This document shows positions 8,224 through 16,839 of a stretch of DNA of 64,000 nt, in pieces. Numbering within the stretch: position 1 is the stretch's first letter; the number at the start of each line of letters is the position of its first letter. This DNA comes from Chryseobacterium viscerum (lineage in GTDB: Bacteria; Bacteroidota; Bacteroidia; Flavobacteriales; Weeksellaceae). The notes under the pieces were generated by a model. That model searched no databases. It worked only from the letters and a program-made list of their open reading frames with translations, and was not told the origin of the DNA. Both the position numbers and the translations under genes were made by a program. Location of the stretch: assembly GCF_002899945.2 (NCBI RefSeq), contig NZ_PPEG02000002.1, positions 186,001 through 250,000 on the forward strand. The letters are read 5' to 3'.

Positions 8224-9780
8224 TTATTTCTTAATGAATTTTGAAGAAACTGTTTTTTCTTTCATGATAAGTTGTATCATATAATTTCCTTTTGGTAAAG
8301 AGCTTACATTGATCATCTCATTATTAGGATTTCCTTCCTTTACCAGTCTTCCACTTGCATCATAAATTTTATAATTCTTAATATCGCTTAAACCTTCAAT
8401 GTGAATATCATCTACTGCAGGATTAGGATAAAGTAGGGGTTTCTTATTCAGCTTCAAATCTGATGAAGACAATAAGCAGCTTCCCACGGCATCACCTCCT
8501 AATATCCAACCTTTATTGATGAGAATATCCCTTTTGTCAGAGACGTTTGAAGCATATTTTATCCCTATTAAAGAACCTAGTGAAACATTGTTTGCCGTAT
8601 TGGGATTGTCTGCCCATCCCAGAAGTGTTTTGCTGTAATTTTCACAATTAATGCCTGACATCGTAAAAGCACTGTTCCCATTAATAAGCGAAGCTAAGTT
8701 CCAGTTTCCTAACGGTTGATTAAAACTTGAAGCAGTATTAAGGATCTGATCTATTTTCGTTACTTTAGTCATATCCCAGTTTTCTAAAGGTTGATTAAAA
8801 GATGAGCATCCATGGAAGATGTGCGCCATATTAGTCACCTTGGAAGTATTCCAATTCAGTTGCTGATTGAAAACAGGGATCATATGAAACATAAAATGCA
8901 TATCTTCAAGATTGGAGGTATTCCAATTGTCTAGACGCTGATTGAAACTTAGGCACTGGCCAAACATCCAGCTCATATCGGTCACATTGGAAACATCCCA
9001 GCTATTCAGAGTTTGGTTAAAAACCTTTCTATTTCCAAACATATAGCTGAGGTTCGTTGCAGAAGACATATTCCAGGTGTCAAAATAAGGAGGATTAAAC
9101 TGATCTGTCATGGCGACTGGTGGAGAATCAAATAAAAGTGAAAACATAAAACTGAAATTTTTGATTTTCGAAGTATCCCAGTTTTGCATAGAGCTGGCAC
9201 CTGTAAAGCTGTTTGTACCAAAAAACATGAAAGAAGCATCATCCACATTATTAAGTTTCGGAGTATCTGTTGCCGTAAGCCCCATAAGTCTGCATAGGCT
9301 GAAGGCACCGTTCATCGTAGTCCATGAGATATTACCCCATTGCTCTATTTCTAACAATTTATCTGCACTTCCGTTGACCTGCCACATAGGAATGAATTGT
9401 TCAGGAGCAGCAAATAGTTGAGCAGATCCGAATTTTATTTGTTTGAAAGATCCGCTGCCGTTAGTAACTTTTACTCTGTATTTTGCATCATCCTTATCTG
9501 CGATTGATGTCCCAAAATCAATAAAAACCTGTTTTGTAGAGGTTACATCGGTAAGGGTACCATTATGCTGGGGATAGCCTACTTCCTCCCAATAAATATC
9601 ATAATTTTCACCAATTCCGGGAAACCATATCTGCTCAGTGGTAGCCTGATACGGGGCATCTACATTTAATGCTGGGAGTGCAGTAGAGGCTGGCTTCCAG
9701 ATGGTGATAAACTCATGCTGAGCTTTCACCATCAAAACCAACAAAAGAGAAATGAGTATTGGGATTTTTTTTAGTATCAT
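8224..9780 (-). CDS. BspA-like leucine-rich-repeat surface protein with T9SS sorting domain (array copy 2)
   Basis: 518 residues, the same plan as copy 1: signal peptide, EFITIWKPAS domain, about seven DUF285 repeats, then a YPNPAVDDIHIEG sorting tail ending SSKFIKK. It is nearly colinear with copy 1, and long stretches of DNA at both ends are almost identical. One difference stands out: the fifth repeat reads FNQQLNWNTSKV where copy 1 has FNQSLNSWNTSKV, an in-frame loss of one codon inside the repeat. Predicted cell-surface adhesin sorted by T9SS. It starts 15 bases after copy 3 ends. The near identity suggests recent duplication or gene conversion. Confidence 0.88.
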   Translation of the reverse strand: MILKKIPILISLLLVLMVKAQHEFITIWKPASTALPALNVDAPYQATTEQIWFPGIGENYDIYWEEVGYPQHNGTLTDVTSTKQVFIDFGTSIADKDDAKYRVKVTNGSGSFKQIKFGSAQLFAAPEQFIPMWQVNGSADKLLEIEQWGNISWTTMNGAFSLCRLMGLTATDTPKLNNVDDASFMFFGTNSFTGASSMQNWDTSKIKNFSFMFSLLFDSPPVAMTDQFNPPYFDTWNMSSATNLSYMFGNRKVFNQTLNSWDVSNVTDMSWMFGQCLSFNQRLDNWNTSNLEDMHFMFHMIPVFNQQLNWNTSKVTNMAHIFHGCSSFNQPLENWDMTKVTKIDQILNTASSFNQPLGNWNLASLINGNSAFTMSGINCENYSKTLLGWADNPNTANNVSLGSLIGIKYASNVSDKRDILINKGWILGGDAVGSCLLSSSDLKLNKKPLLYPNPAVDDIHIEGLSDIKNYKIYDASGRLVKEGNPNNEMINVSSLPKGNYMIQLIMKEKTVSSKFIKK

Positions 9781-9795
9781 GTTGAATGTTTAAGA

Positions 9796-11469
9796 TTATT
9801 TTTTGATGAATTTTAAATTCTGAATATTCTCTTTTGAATACAGCTGTAAAATATAATTACCAGAAGTTAATGCTTGGATATTAATCTGTTCATTCACTAC
9901 ATTTCCCTGTAAAACAATTCTTCCGTTTAGATCCATAATCTTAAAGTCTTTCGCATTGGAGTTTTTCACATAGATAATATCTGCAGCAGGGTTGGGATAC
10001 AGACTGATTTCACCTTTTATCTTTAGATCGGAAGTTCCAAGCAAGGATTGGCATTCTCCGTTATAAGTATCTCCGATAATGGTCCATCCCTTACTGTTGA
10101 TTAAATAATTTCTGGCAGTTACCGCCGCATTATGAGAATAAGTAAGAGGGGAAACCGAAGACAGATTGATATTATCAGGGATTGAAGGATTCTGGCTCCA
10201 GCCATAAAGAGTGCTGTCATAATTCTGGCAGTTCAGTGCAGCGTTTTTAAACATATTGGAAGCATAAATCAAAGAACTCAGATCCCAGCTTCCTAAATTT
10301 TGGTTAAAGACAATGGCATTATTGAACATGTTGTTGGTACTTTTTACTAAAGCTACATTCCATTTTCCTATATCCTGATTGAATTTTTTGGCTCCGTTGA
10401 ACATATCCTGCATCCATTCTACTTTTCTTGTATCCCAGTGAGAAATATTACTGTTGAAGTTCTCTGCATTATGAAACATGCTACTCATAATTTTTACATT
10501 TTGGGTATCCCAGTTGCTGATATCCTGGTCAAAAGCCTTTGCATTCAAAAACATATTATTCATTTCTATAATCTGCGAAGTATTCCAGTTTCCAATTGGT
10601 TGATTGAATTTTGAAGCATTTGAAAACATGAATTCAGCATCAAGATTATTAGACATATCCCAACTTCCAATAGGGTGGTTAAACTCCCCAGCCGTGTTAA
10701 ACATTGCTGTAGTGGAGGTTACTTTAGAAGTGTCCCAGTTGTCTAATGGCTGGTTGAAAAGCTTCGCTGCGTTGAAGGTTATTCCCATCATAGTCACATT
10801 GGAAGTGTTCCAATTTCCAACCGGCTGATTAAAGACAAAACATCCTGTAAACGTTCCCAGCAAAGTAGTGACATTAGCCGTATTCCAGTTGTTGATACTG
10901 GGGTTTCCAACTAAACCATAGCATCCTGAAAACATGTAAGACATATCCGTTACCATCTTCAGATCGGGAATGTCAGTTGCGGTAAAATCTAAAATTTTGC
11001 ACGCCTGGAATGCCTGTTCCATAGAAGACCACTGAGTAGTTCCCCACTGTTCTACCAATTGTATTTTATGAACATCCCCTACAATTCCGTTATCATTTAG
11101 CATATCCCAGTCTGCAAATCTTATCTGATGAAAATTTCCGTTCCCGTTACTTACCTTTATCCGATAAGTAGCATCTGATGGATTGGGATTTTGTGGAGCT
11201 CCGAAATCGATCAAGGTATGATAGGCGGAAGTCACATTCGTTAAAGTAGCATTGTGAGAAGGATAGCCTATCTCTTCCCAATAGATCTGGTAATTGGTTC
11301 CTCTTCCGGGAAACCAGATCTGATTATTGTTTGAGTTAACAGGAATTCCTATATAAGCATAGGCAGGAGGGGGCAGGCTGGGTTTCCATACCGTAATGAA
11401 TTCATGTTGAGCTTTTGCCATGAATATGAACAAAAGGAAAATGAGTATCGGAATTTTTTTTAAAATCAT
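9796..11469 (-). CDS. BspA-like leucine-rich-repeat surface protein with T9SS sorting domain (array copy 3)
   Basis: The longest member at 557 residues. After a signal peptide (ending MAKAQ) and an N-terminal domain (EFITVWKPSLPPP, YQIYWEEIGYPSHNA) there are about nine DUF285 repeats of close to 25 residues, such as FNQPLDNWDTSKVTSTTAMF and FDQDISNWDTQNVKIM. A linker with YGWSQNPSIPDNINLSSVSP precedes a T9SS type-A tail (SLYPNPAADIIYVKNS, ending NLKFIKK). The repeat count differs from the neighbours while the framing domains are kept, so the array varies mainly in solenoid length. Predicted surface adhesin; ligand unknown. Confidence 0.88.
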   Translation of the reverse strand: MILKKIPILIFLLFIFMAKAQHEFITVWKPSLPPPAYAYIGIPVNSNNNQIWFPGRGTNYQIYWEEIGYPSHNATLTNVTSAYHTLIDFGAPQNPNPSDATYRIKVSNGNGNFHQIRFADWDMLNDNGIVGDVHKIQLVEQWGTTQWSSMEQAFQACKILDFTATDIPDLKMVTDMSYMFSGCYGLVGNPSINNWNTANVTTLLGTFTGCFVFNQPVGNWNTSNVTMMGITFNAAKLFNQPLDNWDTSKVTSTTAMFNTAGEFNHPIGSWDMSNNLDAEFMFSNASKFNQPIGNWNTSQIIEMNNMFLNAKAFDQDISNWDTQNVKIMSSMFHNAENFNSNISHWDTRKVEWMQDMFNGAKKFNQDIGKWNVALVKSTNNMFNNAIVFNQNLGSWDLSSLIYASNMFKNAALNCQNYDSTLYGWSQNPSIPDNINLSSVSPLTYSHNAAVTARNYLINSKGWTIIGDTYNGECQSLLGTSDLKIKGEISLYPNPAADIIYVKNSNAKDFKIMDLNGRIVLQGNVVNEQINIQALTSGNYILQLYSKENIQNLKFIKK

Positions 11470-11500
11470 GATTAAAATTTTATAGTGATTAGTTTTACGG

Positions 11501-12823
11501 TTATTTTTTAATGAATGGGAAGGAATGAATTTTATTCTTGGTAACTACCTGTAAGATGTAATTTCCCGGAGATAAAGACCTGACAGGAATTTCATCATTT
11601 TCCAGACGGTCTTTGGCAACAGTTCTTCCGTTCATATCGGTGATGATATAATGTACTGTATTCGAAATGTTTTTCAGGTGAATATTATCTTTGGCAGGGT
11701 TGGGATAGATGAAAGCTTTATTGCTAATCTCCATTTCAGAAGTTGAAAGAGTTTGATTACATAGCGCATTATAAACATCTCCTGATATAGTCCAGCCTTT
11801 AGAATTGATCAAATAATTTCTTGCGGTAACTGCATCAGGATGAGAATACACTATTGGAGAAACACTAGATAAATTAATATTATTAGGTGTTGATGAATTC
11901 TGGCTCCATCCGAAAAGTGTTTTGTCATAATTCAGACAACTCATGGCAGAATTGAGAAACATATCATTAGCAGTTACCAGCGAGCTGAGGTCCCATTTTC
12001 CCAGATTTTGATTAAAAGCTGTATGGTGGAACATTTCGTTCATATTGGTAACACTGGATATATTCCAGTTTTGAATGTCCTGGTTGAAATTCTTAGCCTC
12101 ATGAAACATATGCTCCATGGTGGTCACTTTCGATGTGTTCCATTCGCCGAGAGGTTTATTGAATGCCGTATTATCAAACATAAACGACATATCTGTGACA
12201 TTAGCTGTATTCCAGCTTCCTACCGGTTGATTGAACACATCAGTATCACCAAACATATAATACATATCTGTAATGGTAGAAGTATCCCACGTATTGAAAG
12301 AAGGATTGCCTACCAATGCTGAACATATATAAAACATCTGACGCATACTGGTTGCCATGCTCAGGTCGGGAGCATCAGTTGCTGTCACATCCATAAAGTT
12401 GCAGAATACAAAAGCATTGTCAAAGCTTTTCCATTTTATATTTCCCCATTGAGCAATTTGGGTAATTTTTGTTCGGTCTGCAGCATTGTAAGCAGGGACT
12501 ATTGTATTGTCGAAAAACCTTACCTGATCAAAGCTTCCATTTCCGTTGCTGATTTTGATTTTATAGCTGGCTTGGGATGATTGAGGATTTAAAGGAGTGC
12601 CCAGATTGATGATGAATTCCTTAGTAGAGGTTACATTACTCATCGTTCCATTGTGTTGTGGATATCCGACCTCTTCCCAGGAAACCTGAAAATTGGTTCC
12701 TCTTCCTGGAAATTTAATTTGTTGTGCGGTCTGGGTTTTCCAGATGGTGATGAATTCATTTTGCGCTTTTGCCGTGAATATTGACAAAAGAAAAATGAGC
12801 ATTGGGATTTTTTTTAAAATCAT
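11501..12823 (-). CDS. BspA-like leucine-rich-repeat surface protein with T9SS sorting domain (array copy 4, first gene)
   Basis: The first transcribed and shortest member, 440 residues: signal peptide (ending FTAKAQ), EFITIWKTQTAQQ domain, about five DUF285 repeats (for example FNQPVGSWNTANVTDMSFMF), and a T9SS sorting tail (FIYPNPAKDNIHLKN, ending SFPFIKK). Some repeats are 24 rather than 25 residues long (FDNTAFNKPLGEWNTSK). The linker YDKTLFGWSQNSSTPNNINL is shared with copy 3, so copies 3 and 4 form one pair and copies 1 and 2 another. It lies 31 bases upstream of copy 3. Upstream DNA is strongly AT-rich and holds only a near match to the -7 box (TATTTTTC, reverse strand). Confidence 0.88.
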   Translation of the reverse strand: MILKKIPMLIFLLSIFTAKAQNEFITIWKTQTAQQIKFPGRGTNFQVSWEEVGYPQHNGTMSNVTSTKEFIINLGTPLNPQSSQASYKIKISNGNGSFDQVRFFDNTIVPAYNAADRTKITQIAQWGNIKWKSFDNAFVFCNFMDVTATDAPDLSMATSMRQMFYICSALVGNPSFNTWDTSTITDMYYMFGDTDVFNQPVGSWNTANVTDMSFMFDNTAFNKPLGEWNTSKVTTMEHMFHEAKNFNQDIQNWNISSVTNMNEMFHHTAFNQNLGKWDLSSLVTANDMFLNSAMSCLNYDKTLFGWSQNSSTPNNINLSSVSPIVYSHPDAVTARNYLINSKGWTISGDVYNALCNQTLSTSEMEISNKAFIYPNPAKDNIHLKNISNTVHYIITDMNGRTVAKDRLENDEIPVRSLSPGNYILQVVTKNKIHSFPFIKK

Positions 12824-12982
12824 GCTTATTGTTTTATGGTATTAGTTTTTCATGGGAAAAATAGAAATAAAGAATATTTTTAACGATATATCTATTTTAT
12901 TCGATATAAATATAATAAAAATTTAAAATATTTATGATGTTTTTCGTATTTGTTTTGAATTTTGTTTATTCTGATAAAATAA

Positions 12983-13007
12983 AAAACTCTCCAAAATGGA
13001 GAGTTTT
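12983..13007. terminator. Terminator downstream of the yiaA-like gene
   Basis: An 11-base inverted repeat, AAAACTCTCCA / TGGAGAGTTTT, with a 3-base loop lies just past the stop of the 13011-13403 gene. On the reverse strand it is followed by a T-rich tract. Confidence 0.75.
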
Positions 13008-13010
13008 ACT

Positions 13011-13403
13011 TTATTCCTGAATCATATTGTCCCTGGTATTTTTCTGGACTGCAATAGCTCCGAAGAGAGCGAGCAAAAAGGCAAAGGCATAAAATCCTTT
13101 TTCACTTGGAAGAATGGTTGCATTCCAAAGTCCTATGGCTAGTAGTATAATGGATGATAATGTAGCAAACCAGCAAATGCCATAATAAATATCGGTTACC
13201 TGAATGTTTTCTAATCGGTCTCTTACTGCTTTCTGCAGAGAAACAACGGCAAATAAGCCATAAAGAAGGATGGTGAAATAATATCCTTTCTCATTCAGAA
13301 GCATTTCAGCCCTCACAAGACCCACGATGAAACCGATCATTCCGGCTCCCAATGCTACCCAAGATGCAGCGATGAATGCATTCGAGACTTTTTGTTTTTT
13401 CAT
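13011..13403 (-). CDS. YiaA/YiaB-family inner membrane protein
   Basis: A 130-residue protein made of two similar halves, each with two hydrophobic helices. The halves share the words AEMLLNEKGYYFTILLYGLF and NATILPSEKGFYAFAFLLAL, followed by a basic V-Q-K-x-x-R-D loop (LQKAVRDRLEN, VQKNTRDNMIQ). This duplicated two-helix module is the YiaA/YiaB domain, a conserved inner-membrane family of unknown function. The gene is monocistronic and has its own terminator. Confidence 0.82.
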   Translation of the reverse strand: MKKQKVSNAFIAASWVALGAGMIGFIVGLVRAEMLLNEKGYYFTILLYGLFAVVSLQKAVRDRLENIQVTDIYYGICWFATLSSIILLAIGLWNATILPSEKGFYAFAFLLALFGAIAVQKNTRDNMIQE

Positions 13404-13506
13404 GTATTTACTGTTTTATTTAAGGGGCTAAGATATTCATTTTTTATAAATAGAGCTCTAACAGAGGGAAAATATGGGCAAAATACGGTAGAAATAGATT
13501 CATTAA

Positions 13507-13581
13507 TTTTAAGTTTTGGCTAAAGCCAATGGACTTTTATTGAATAGTAAAAACGGACTAATGTCCGTTCCTATTTTGAAT
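13507..13581 (-). repeat. Dispersed palindromic repeat, GGCTTTAGCC family, copy A
   Basis: In reverse orientation this reads ATTCAAAATAGGAACGGACA, a TTAGTCCG hairpin half, then CCATTGGCTTTAGCCAAAA. The same plan occurs at 43153-43228 and 59068-59145: an ATTCAA-ATAG lead, a hairpin built around a TTTAG or TTAG core, a spacer, then GGCTTTAGCCAAAAC. No coding capacity was found between 13404 and 13765. Confidence 0.7.
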
Positions 13582-13622
13582 GTTTATAAGGCTGAATGAA
13601 AATGGATGATCCATAATTCCTC

Positions 13623-13731
13623 CCTAGCCTCGATAGCAGCGGTTACCCCGGAGCAAGAGTGGGAGAGTTGAAGAGTTAAGATGTGGGAGAGCGATGGCGT
13701 GAGGAGTATGAGCGGATAGCGGGATCAGCTC
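13623..13731. repeat. Structured intergenic repeat (CGATAGCAGCGG / GAGCGGATAGCGGGA type)
   Basis: A GC-rich element of about 110 bases. It starts with CCTAGCCTCGATAGCAGCGG and ends with GAGCGGATAGCGGGATCAG plus CTC. Its middle (AGTGGGAGAGTTGAAGAG, then GATGTGGGAGAGCGATGG) is purine-rich and resembles the region near 59610-59660. It looks like the structured repeats scattered between genes in other flavobacteria; that resemblance is from memory and unsearched. Confidence 0.5.
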
Positions 13732-13740
13732 ATAAAAAAA

Positions 13741-13757
13741 CTCTCCAAATTGGAGAG
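13741..13757. terminator. Terminator of the 13766-14569 lipoprotein gene
   Basis: CTCTCC / GGAGAG stem with a short AAATT loop. It is preceded on the forward strand by a run of seven A's, which forms the U-tract for reverse-strand transcripts. Confidence 0.65.
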
Positions 13758-13765
13758 CTCTTATC

Positions 13766-14569
13766 TTATTGAGTAATATATTCGTAATTGTACTGAGCGG
13801 AAAGACTTCCGTTGGCCTCTTTTGAAATAACTTGTGCAGGCAACCCTGAACTGTTGTATTGTATGGTAGAAGTTCTGGTTTGATTTTGTTCCCAGGTACC
13901 GTTGTTTTTGAAACTTATCTTTTCTGTCAGATAATTGTTTTTGCTTACAGCATAAGCTCCTCCCATCATAATTTTGAGATATTTATTGATGTTTGTGTAG
14001 GGGTTCAGTTTATCATCATAAGAGTAAACAATTTTAGTGCTGTAGCTAGATCCCCCGCCTTCTGAAGTTTCTGATGAAATATTGTTTCCGTTATAAACAT
14101 AAGTATCTACAATCGGATTGGAGCAGTCCGGTGACTGGCAAAGCGAGGAAGAGATCACCTGTCCGTTGGTATTATAATTATAAGTAATCGTTCTGTTGTA
14201 ATCCGGATTAGTAGTGTAGATTGCCTTAACTGTCGTAAGTAGATCTCCATTGTAAGTATAAGATGAATAATAGTCTATTGTGCCGTCTGGCTTATAATAA
14301 GTGGTTTTTATAGGTTTTCCGTTACTGTATTCGAACTTAGAAGTTCCTGATGCGGACAAGGTTTTTATAAGTTCTCCCTGATTATTGTATTCAAGGGTTT
14401 GTATACTGGTCTGTGGCTGAGCTGGGTTGTCATAATAAACTGTAGTAATTTTACTCAATAATACCTTTGGTTCAGAAGGGGTATTGGTTCCATCATTATC
14501 ATCATTACTGCTGCAGCTGTTAAAGAATACTACAGAGCTCATCAACCCTAGAAATAAGAAGTTTTTCAT
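13766..14569 (-). CDS. Lipoprotein with YD-like beta repeats
   Basis: A 267-residue protein with a lipoprotein signal (VVFFNSCSSNDD, Cys at about 19) and an acidic linker. The body alternates short beta strands and turns of the kind YNNQGELIKTL, FEYSNGKPIKTTYYKPDG, YTYNGDLLTTVKA and YNYNTNGQVISS. These resemble degenerate YD/RHS-type repeats, as in many Bacteroidota surface lipoproteins annotated as hypothetical. The CSSNDD start after the lipid Cys (Ser-Ser-Asn-Asp-Asp) resembles the lipoprotein export signal that sends lipoproteins to the cell surface in flavobacteria. Function unknown. Confidence 0.75.
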   Translation of the reverse strand: MKNFLFLGLMSSVVFFNSCSSNDDNDGTNTPSEPKVLLSKITTVYYDNPAQPQTSIQTLEYNNQGELIKTLSASGTSKFEYSNGKPIKTTYYKPDGTIDYYSSYTYNGDLLTTVKAIYTTNPDYNRTITYNYNTNGQVISSSLCQSPDCSNPIVDTYVYNGNNISSETSEGGGSSYSTKIVYSYDDKLNPYTNINKYLKIMMGGAYAVSKNNYLTEKISFKNNGTWEQNQTRTSTIQYNSSGLPAQVISKEANGSLSAQYNYEYITQ

Positions 14570-14622
14570 GTTATTTTTTTGCTGACAAAAATACAGATTG
14601 CCTTATGGCTCTGCATAAAAAA

Positions 14623-14649
14623 ATCCCACTATCTTAGAAATAGTGGGAT
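14623..14649. terminator. Terminator of ahcY
   Basis: A 10-base perfect inverted repeat ATCCCACTAT / ATAGTGGGAT around a 7-base loop, 22 bases past the ahcY stop, with a run of A's on the forward side giving a U-tract for the reverse transcript. Confidence 0.8.
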
Positions 14650-14671
14650 AATATCATGTTTTATATAGATC

Positions 14672-15985
14672 CTAGTATCTGTAGTATTCAGGCTTGAATG
14701 GCCCTTTTACGTCTACTCCGATATATTCAGCCTGCTCAGGAGAAAGAGTTTCCAGCTCAACGCTTAATTTCTTAAGGTGTAAAGCAGCTACTTTCTCATC
14801 TAAGTGCTTAGGAAGCATATATACTTCGTTTCCATAAGCAGCAGAGTTGTTCCATAATTCGATCTGAGCCAAAGTCTGGTTCGAGAAAGAGTTAGACATT
14901 ACAAAACTTGGGTGACCTGTAGCACATCCTAAGTTTACCAATCTACCTTCTGCAAGGATAATTACTTCTTTTCCTTCAATAGTATAGATATCAACCTGAG
15001 GCTTCACTTCAGATTTAGTCTGACCATAGTTTTGGTTTAACCAAGCCATATCGATTTCATTGTCGAAGTGACCGATGTTACAAACGATAGCTTTATCTTT
15101 CATTTTAAGGAAATGTTCCCCTCTAACGATATTAAAGTTACCTGTAGTTGTGATAACGATATCAGCATTATCTACCACTGTATCTAATCTTTTTACTTCG
15201 TAACCGTCCATTGCAGCCTGAAGCGCACAGATTGGATCGATTTCTGTAACAGTAACGATAGAACCAGCTCCTCTGAATGAAGCAGCCGTACCTTTACCTA
15301 CGTCTCCGTATCCGCAAACTACCACTCTTTTTCCAGCCAACATTACGTCTGTAGCTCTTCTTACTGCATCTACAGCAGATTCTTTACATCCGTATTTGTT
15401 GTCGAATTTAGACTTAGTTACTGAATCATTTACGTTGATAGCAGGCATTACCAAAGTTCCGTTCTTCATTCTTTCGTACAGTCTGTGTACTCCTGTCGTA
15501 GTTTCTTCAGAAAGACCTTTGATATCTTTTGTGAATTCAGGGTATTTATCGAAAACCATGTTTGTTAAATCTCCACCATCATCCAAAATCATGTTTAATG
15601 GCTTTCTGTCTTCACCGAAGAATAAAGTCTGCTCAATACACCAGTCAAAATCCTCTTCATTTAAACCTTTCCAAGCATAAACCGGGATTCCAGCAGCAGC
15701 AATAGCCGCAGCAGCATGGTCCTGTGTAGAGAAAATATTACAAGATGACCAGGTAACTTCAGCTCCTAAAGCGACCAATGTCTCGATAAGCACAGCCGTC
15801 TGGATAGTCATGTGAAGACATCCTGCGATTCTTGCTCCTTTCAGTGGCTGAGAGGGTCCGTATTCTTCACGGATAGACATCAAACCAGGCATTTCTGCTT
15901 CTGCAAGGGTAATTTCTTTTCTACCCCATTCTGCAAGGGAGATATCCTTAACTTTGTAAGGAACGTATTGTGTTGTAGTACTCAT
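14672..15985 (-). CDS. ahcY: Adenosylhomocysteinase
   Basis: A 437-residue S-adenosylhomocysteine hydrolase, normal length. It splits SAH into adenosine and homocysteine and keeps the methylation cycle running. Visible family motifs: [15 protein letters not shown] and [16 protein letters not shown] near the N-terminus, [20 protein letters not shown] in the active site, the NAD-binding [20 protein letters not shown], and the C-terminal PFKPEYYRY with the conserved Lys-Tyr. Soluble homotetramer with bound NAD+ in known members. Monocistronic with a strong terminator. Confidence 0.98.
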   Translation of the reverse strand: MSTTTQYVPYKVKDISLAEWGRKEITLAEAEMPGLMSIREEYGPSQPLKGARIAGCLHMTIQTAVLIETLVALGAEVTWSSCNIFSTQDHAAAAIAAAGIPVYAWKGLNEEDFDWCIEQTLFFGEDRKPLNMILDDGGDLTNMVFDKYPEFTKDIKGLSEETTTGVHRLYERMKNGTLVMPAINVNDSVTKSKFDNKYGCKESAVDAVRRATDVMLAGKRVVVCGYGDVGKGTAASFRGAGSIVTVTEIDPICALQAAMDGYEVKRLDTVVDNADIVITTTGNFNIVRGEHFLKMKDKAIVCNIGHFDNEIDMAWLNQNYGQTKSEVKPQVDIYTIEGKEVIILAEGRLVNLGCATGHPSFVMSNSFSNQTLAQIELWNNSAAYGNEVYMLPKHLDEKVAALHLKKLSVELETLSPEQAEYIGVDVKGPFKPEYYRY

Positions 15986-16103
15986 ATGTAATGAATAGTT
16001 TTTAAATTCAATTGATAACGAAAGGCAAAATTACGATTAATAATTAAGATATAAAAACGGCAAAATTAAGTTCAGGTTTATGAGATTAAACATAAGTTAA
16101 TAT

Positions 16104-16124
16104 TATTTAGTCTTAATATAAATA
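16104..16124 (+). promoter_or_regulatory. Possible Fur-like palindrome upstream of the HugZ-type gene
   Basis: TATTTAG and TAAATA form an inverted repeat (TATTTA, nine bases, TAAATA), 33 bases before the start of the heme-utilisation-type gene at 16158. It resembles the A/T-rich Fur boxes proposed in Bacteroidota. A near match to the -7 box (TAATTTTA) follows. In such AT-rich DNA the palindrome could be chance. Confidence 0.25.
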
Positions 16125-16157
16125 GTTAATTTTAGCGGATAAAAAAATATATATATT

Positions 16158-16676
16158 ATGAATCATACTCATACAGAAAAGAGTGCTAAGCCTATTGCTC
16201 CAAAAGTACAGGAGCTCATCAATGCTTCCAAAAGTATTATCCTGGCTACAGTGGATGCTGAAGGAATTCCTAATTCCAGCTATGCCCCTTTTGTACAGGT
16301 GGAACAGACGTTTTATATCCTGGTATCTTTCATGGCAAAACATACAAAAAACCTTGCTGATGGAAGAAATGCTTCTATCATGTTTATTGAAGACGAATCT
16401 GCGACCAAACAGATCTATGCCCGCGAGCGTCTGACTATTGAAGCAGCACCTTCTCAAATTGAAAGAGATTCTGAAGTATGGAATGATGTAGTGGCTAAAT
16501 TAAAAGAAACTCACGGAAAAGTAGTGGATGTCATTTCCGGAATGGGAGATTTTATTTTAATTGCTTTGCAGCCTGTAAAAGGATCTTATGTGAACGGATT
16601 TGGAAGTGCTTATTTTGTAGATGCCAAACTTGACATTGTAGAGCATAGAAATGATGCGAATCACCAATCTAAATAA
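16158..16676 (+). CDS. HugZ-family pyridoxamine 5'-phosphate oxidase-like protein
   Basis: 172 residues with the split beta-barrel (FMN-binding-like) fold. Residues 16-70 (VQELINASKSIILATVDAEG and SYAPFVQVEQTFYILVS) match the general PNPOx core, followed by HTKNLADGRNASIMFIEDES, typical of HugZ/HutZ heme-utilisation proteins. The C-terminus with YVNGFGSAYFVDA fits the heme-degradation group better than true PdxH. Cytoplasmic; inferred role is heme breakdown or iron release. It stands alone between ahcY and an intergenic repeat. A general stress protein of the same fold is the alternative. Confidence 0.75.
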   Translation: MNHTHTEKSAKPIAPKVQELINASKSIILATVDAEGIPNSSYAPFVQVEQTFYILVSFMAKHTKNLADGRNASIMFIEDESATKQIYARERLTIEAAPSQIERDSEVWNDVVAKLKETHGKVVDVISGMGDFILIALQPVKGSYVNGFGSAYFVDAKLDIVEHRNDANHQSK

Positions 16677-16800
16677 ATAAGCTGGGAGCTGGAAGAAGGA
16701 GGCTTAAGGTTTATAAAGATTAATCAAACAAAGAATTTATTTTTATAACGAGTAGCAACTTCCATCCTCCAGCTTCCATCTTCGTTTCTTCTTTTCCACT
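16677..16800. repeat. Intergenic imperfect inverted repeat (AGCTGGAAG / CTTCCAGC type)
   Basis: The left arm GCTGGGAGCTGGAAGAAGG (from 16681) and the right arm CTTCCATCCTCCAGCTTCC (from about 16759) are imperfect complements around an AT-rich centre. The same arms recur at 29085-29222 with different inner sequence, so this is a dispersed element. Confidence 0.55.
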
Positions 16801-16839
16801 AATGGTTTCTTTTTAGTATTTTTGTCCAATAAAAAAAGA

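Noticed and set aside
6648..12823. The regular repeats in the BspA-like genes considered as a CRISPR-like or noncoding DNA array
   Set aside because: The repeats are coding, degenerate at DNA level, conserved at the W-D/N-T-S protein word, and have no constant spacers.
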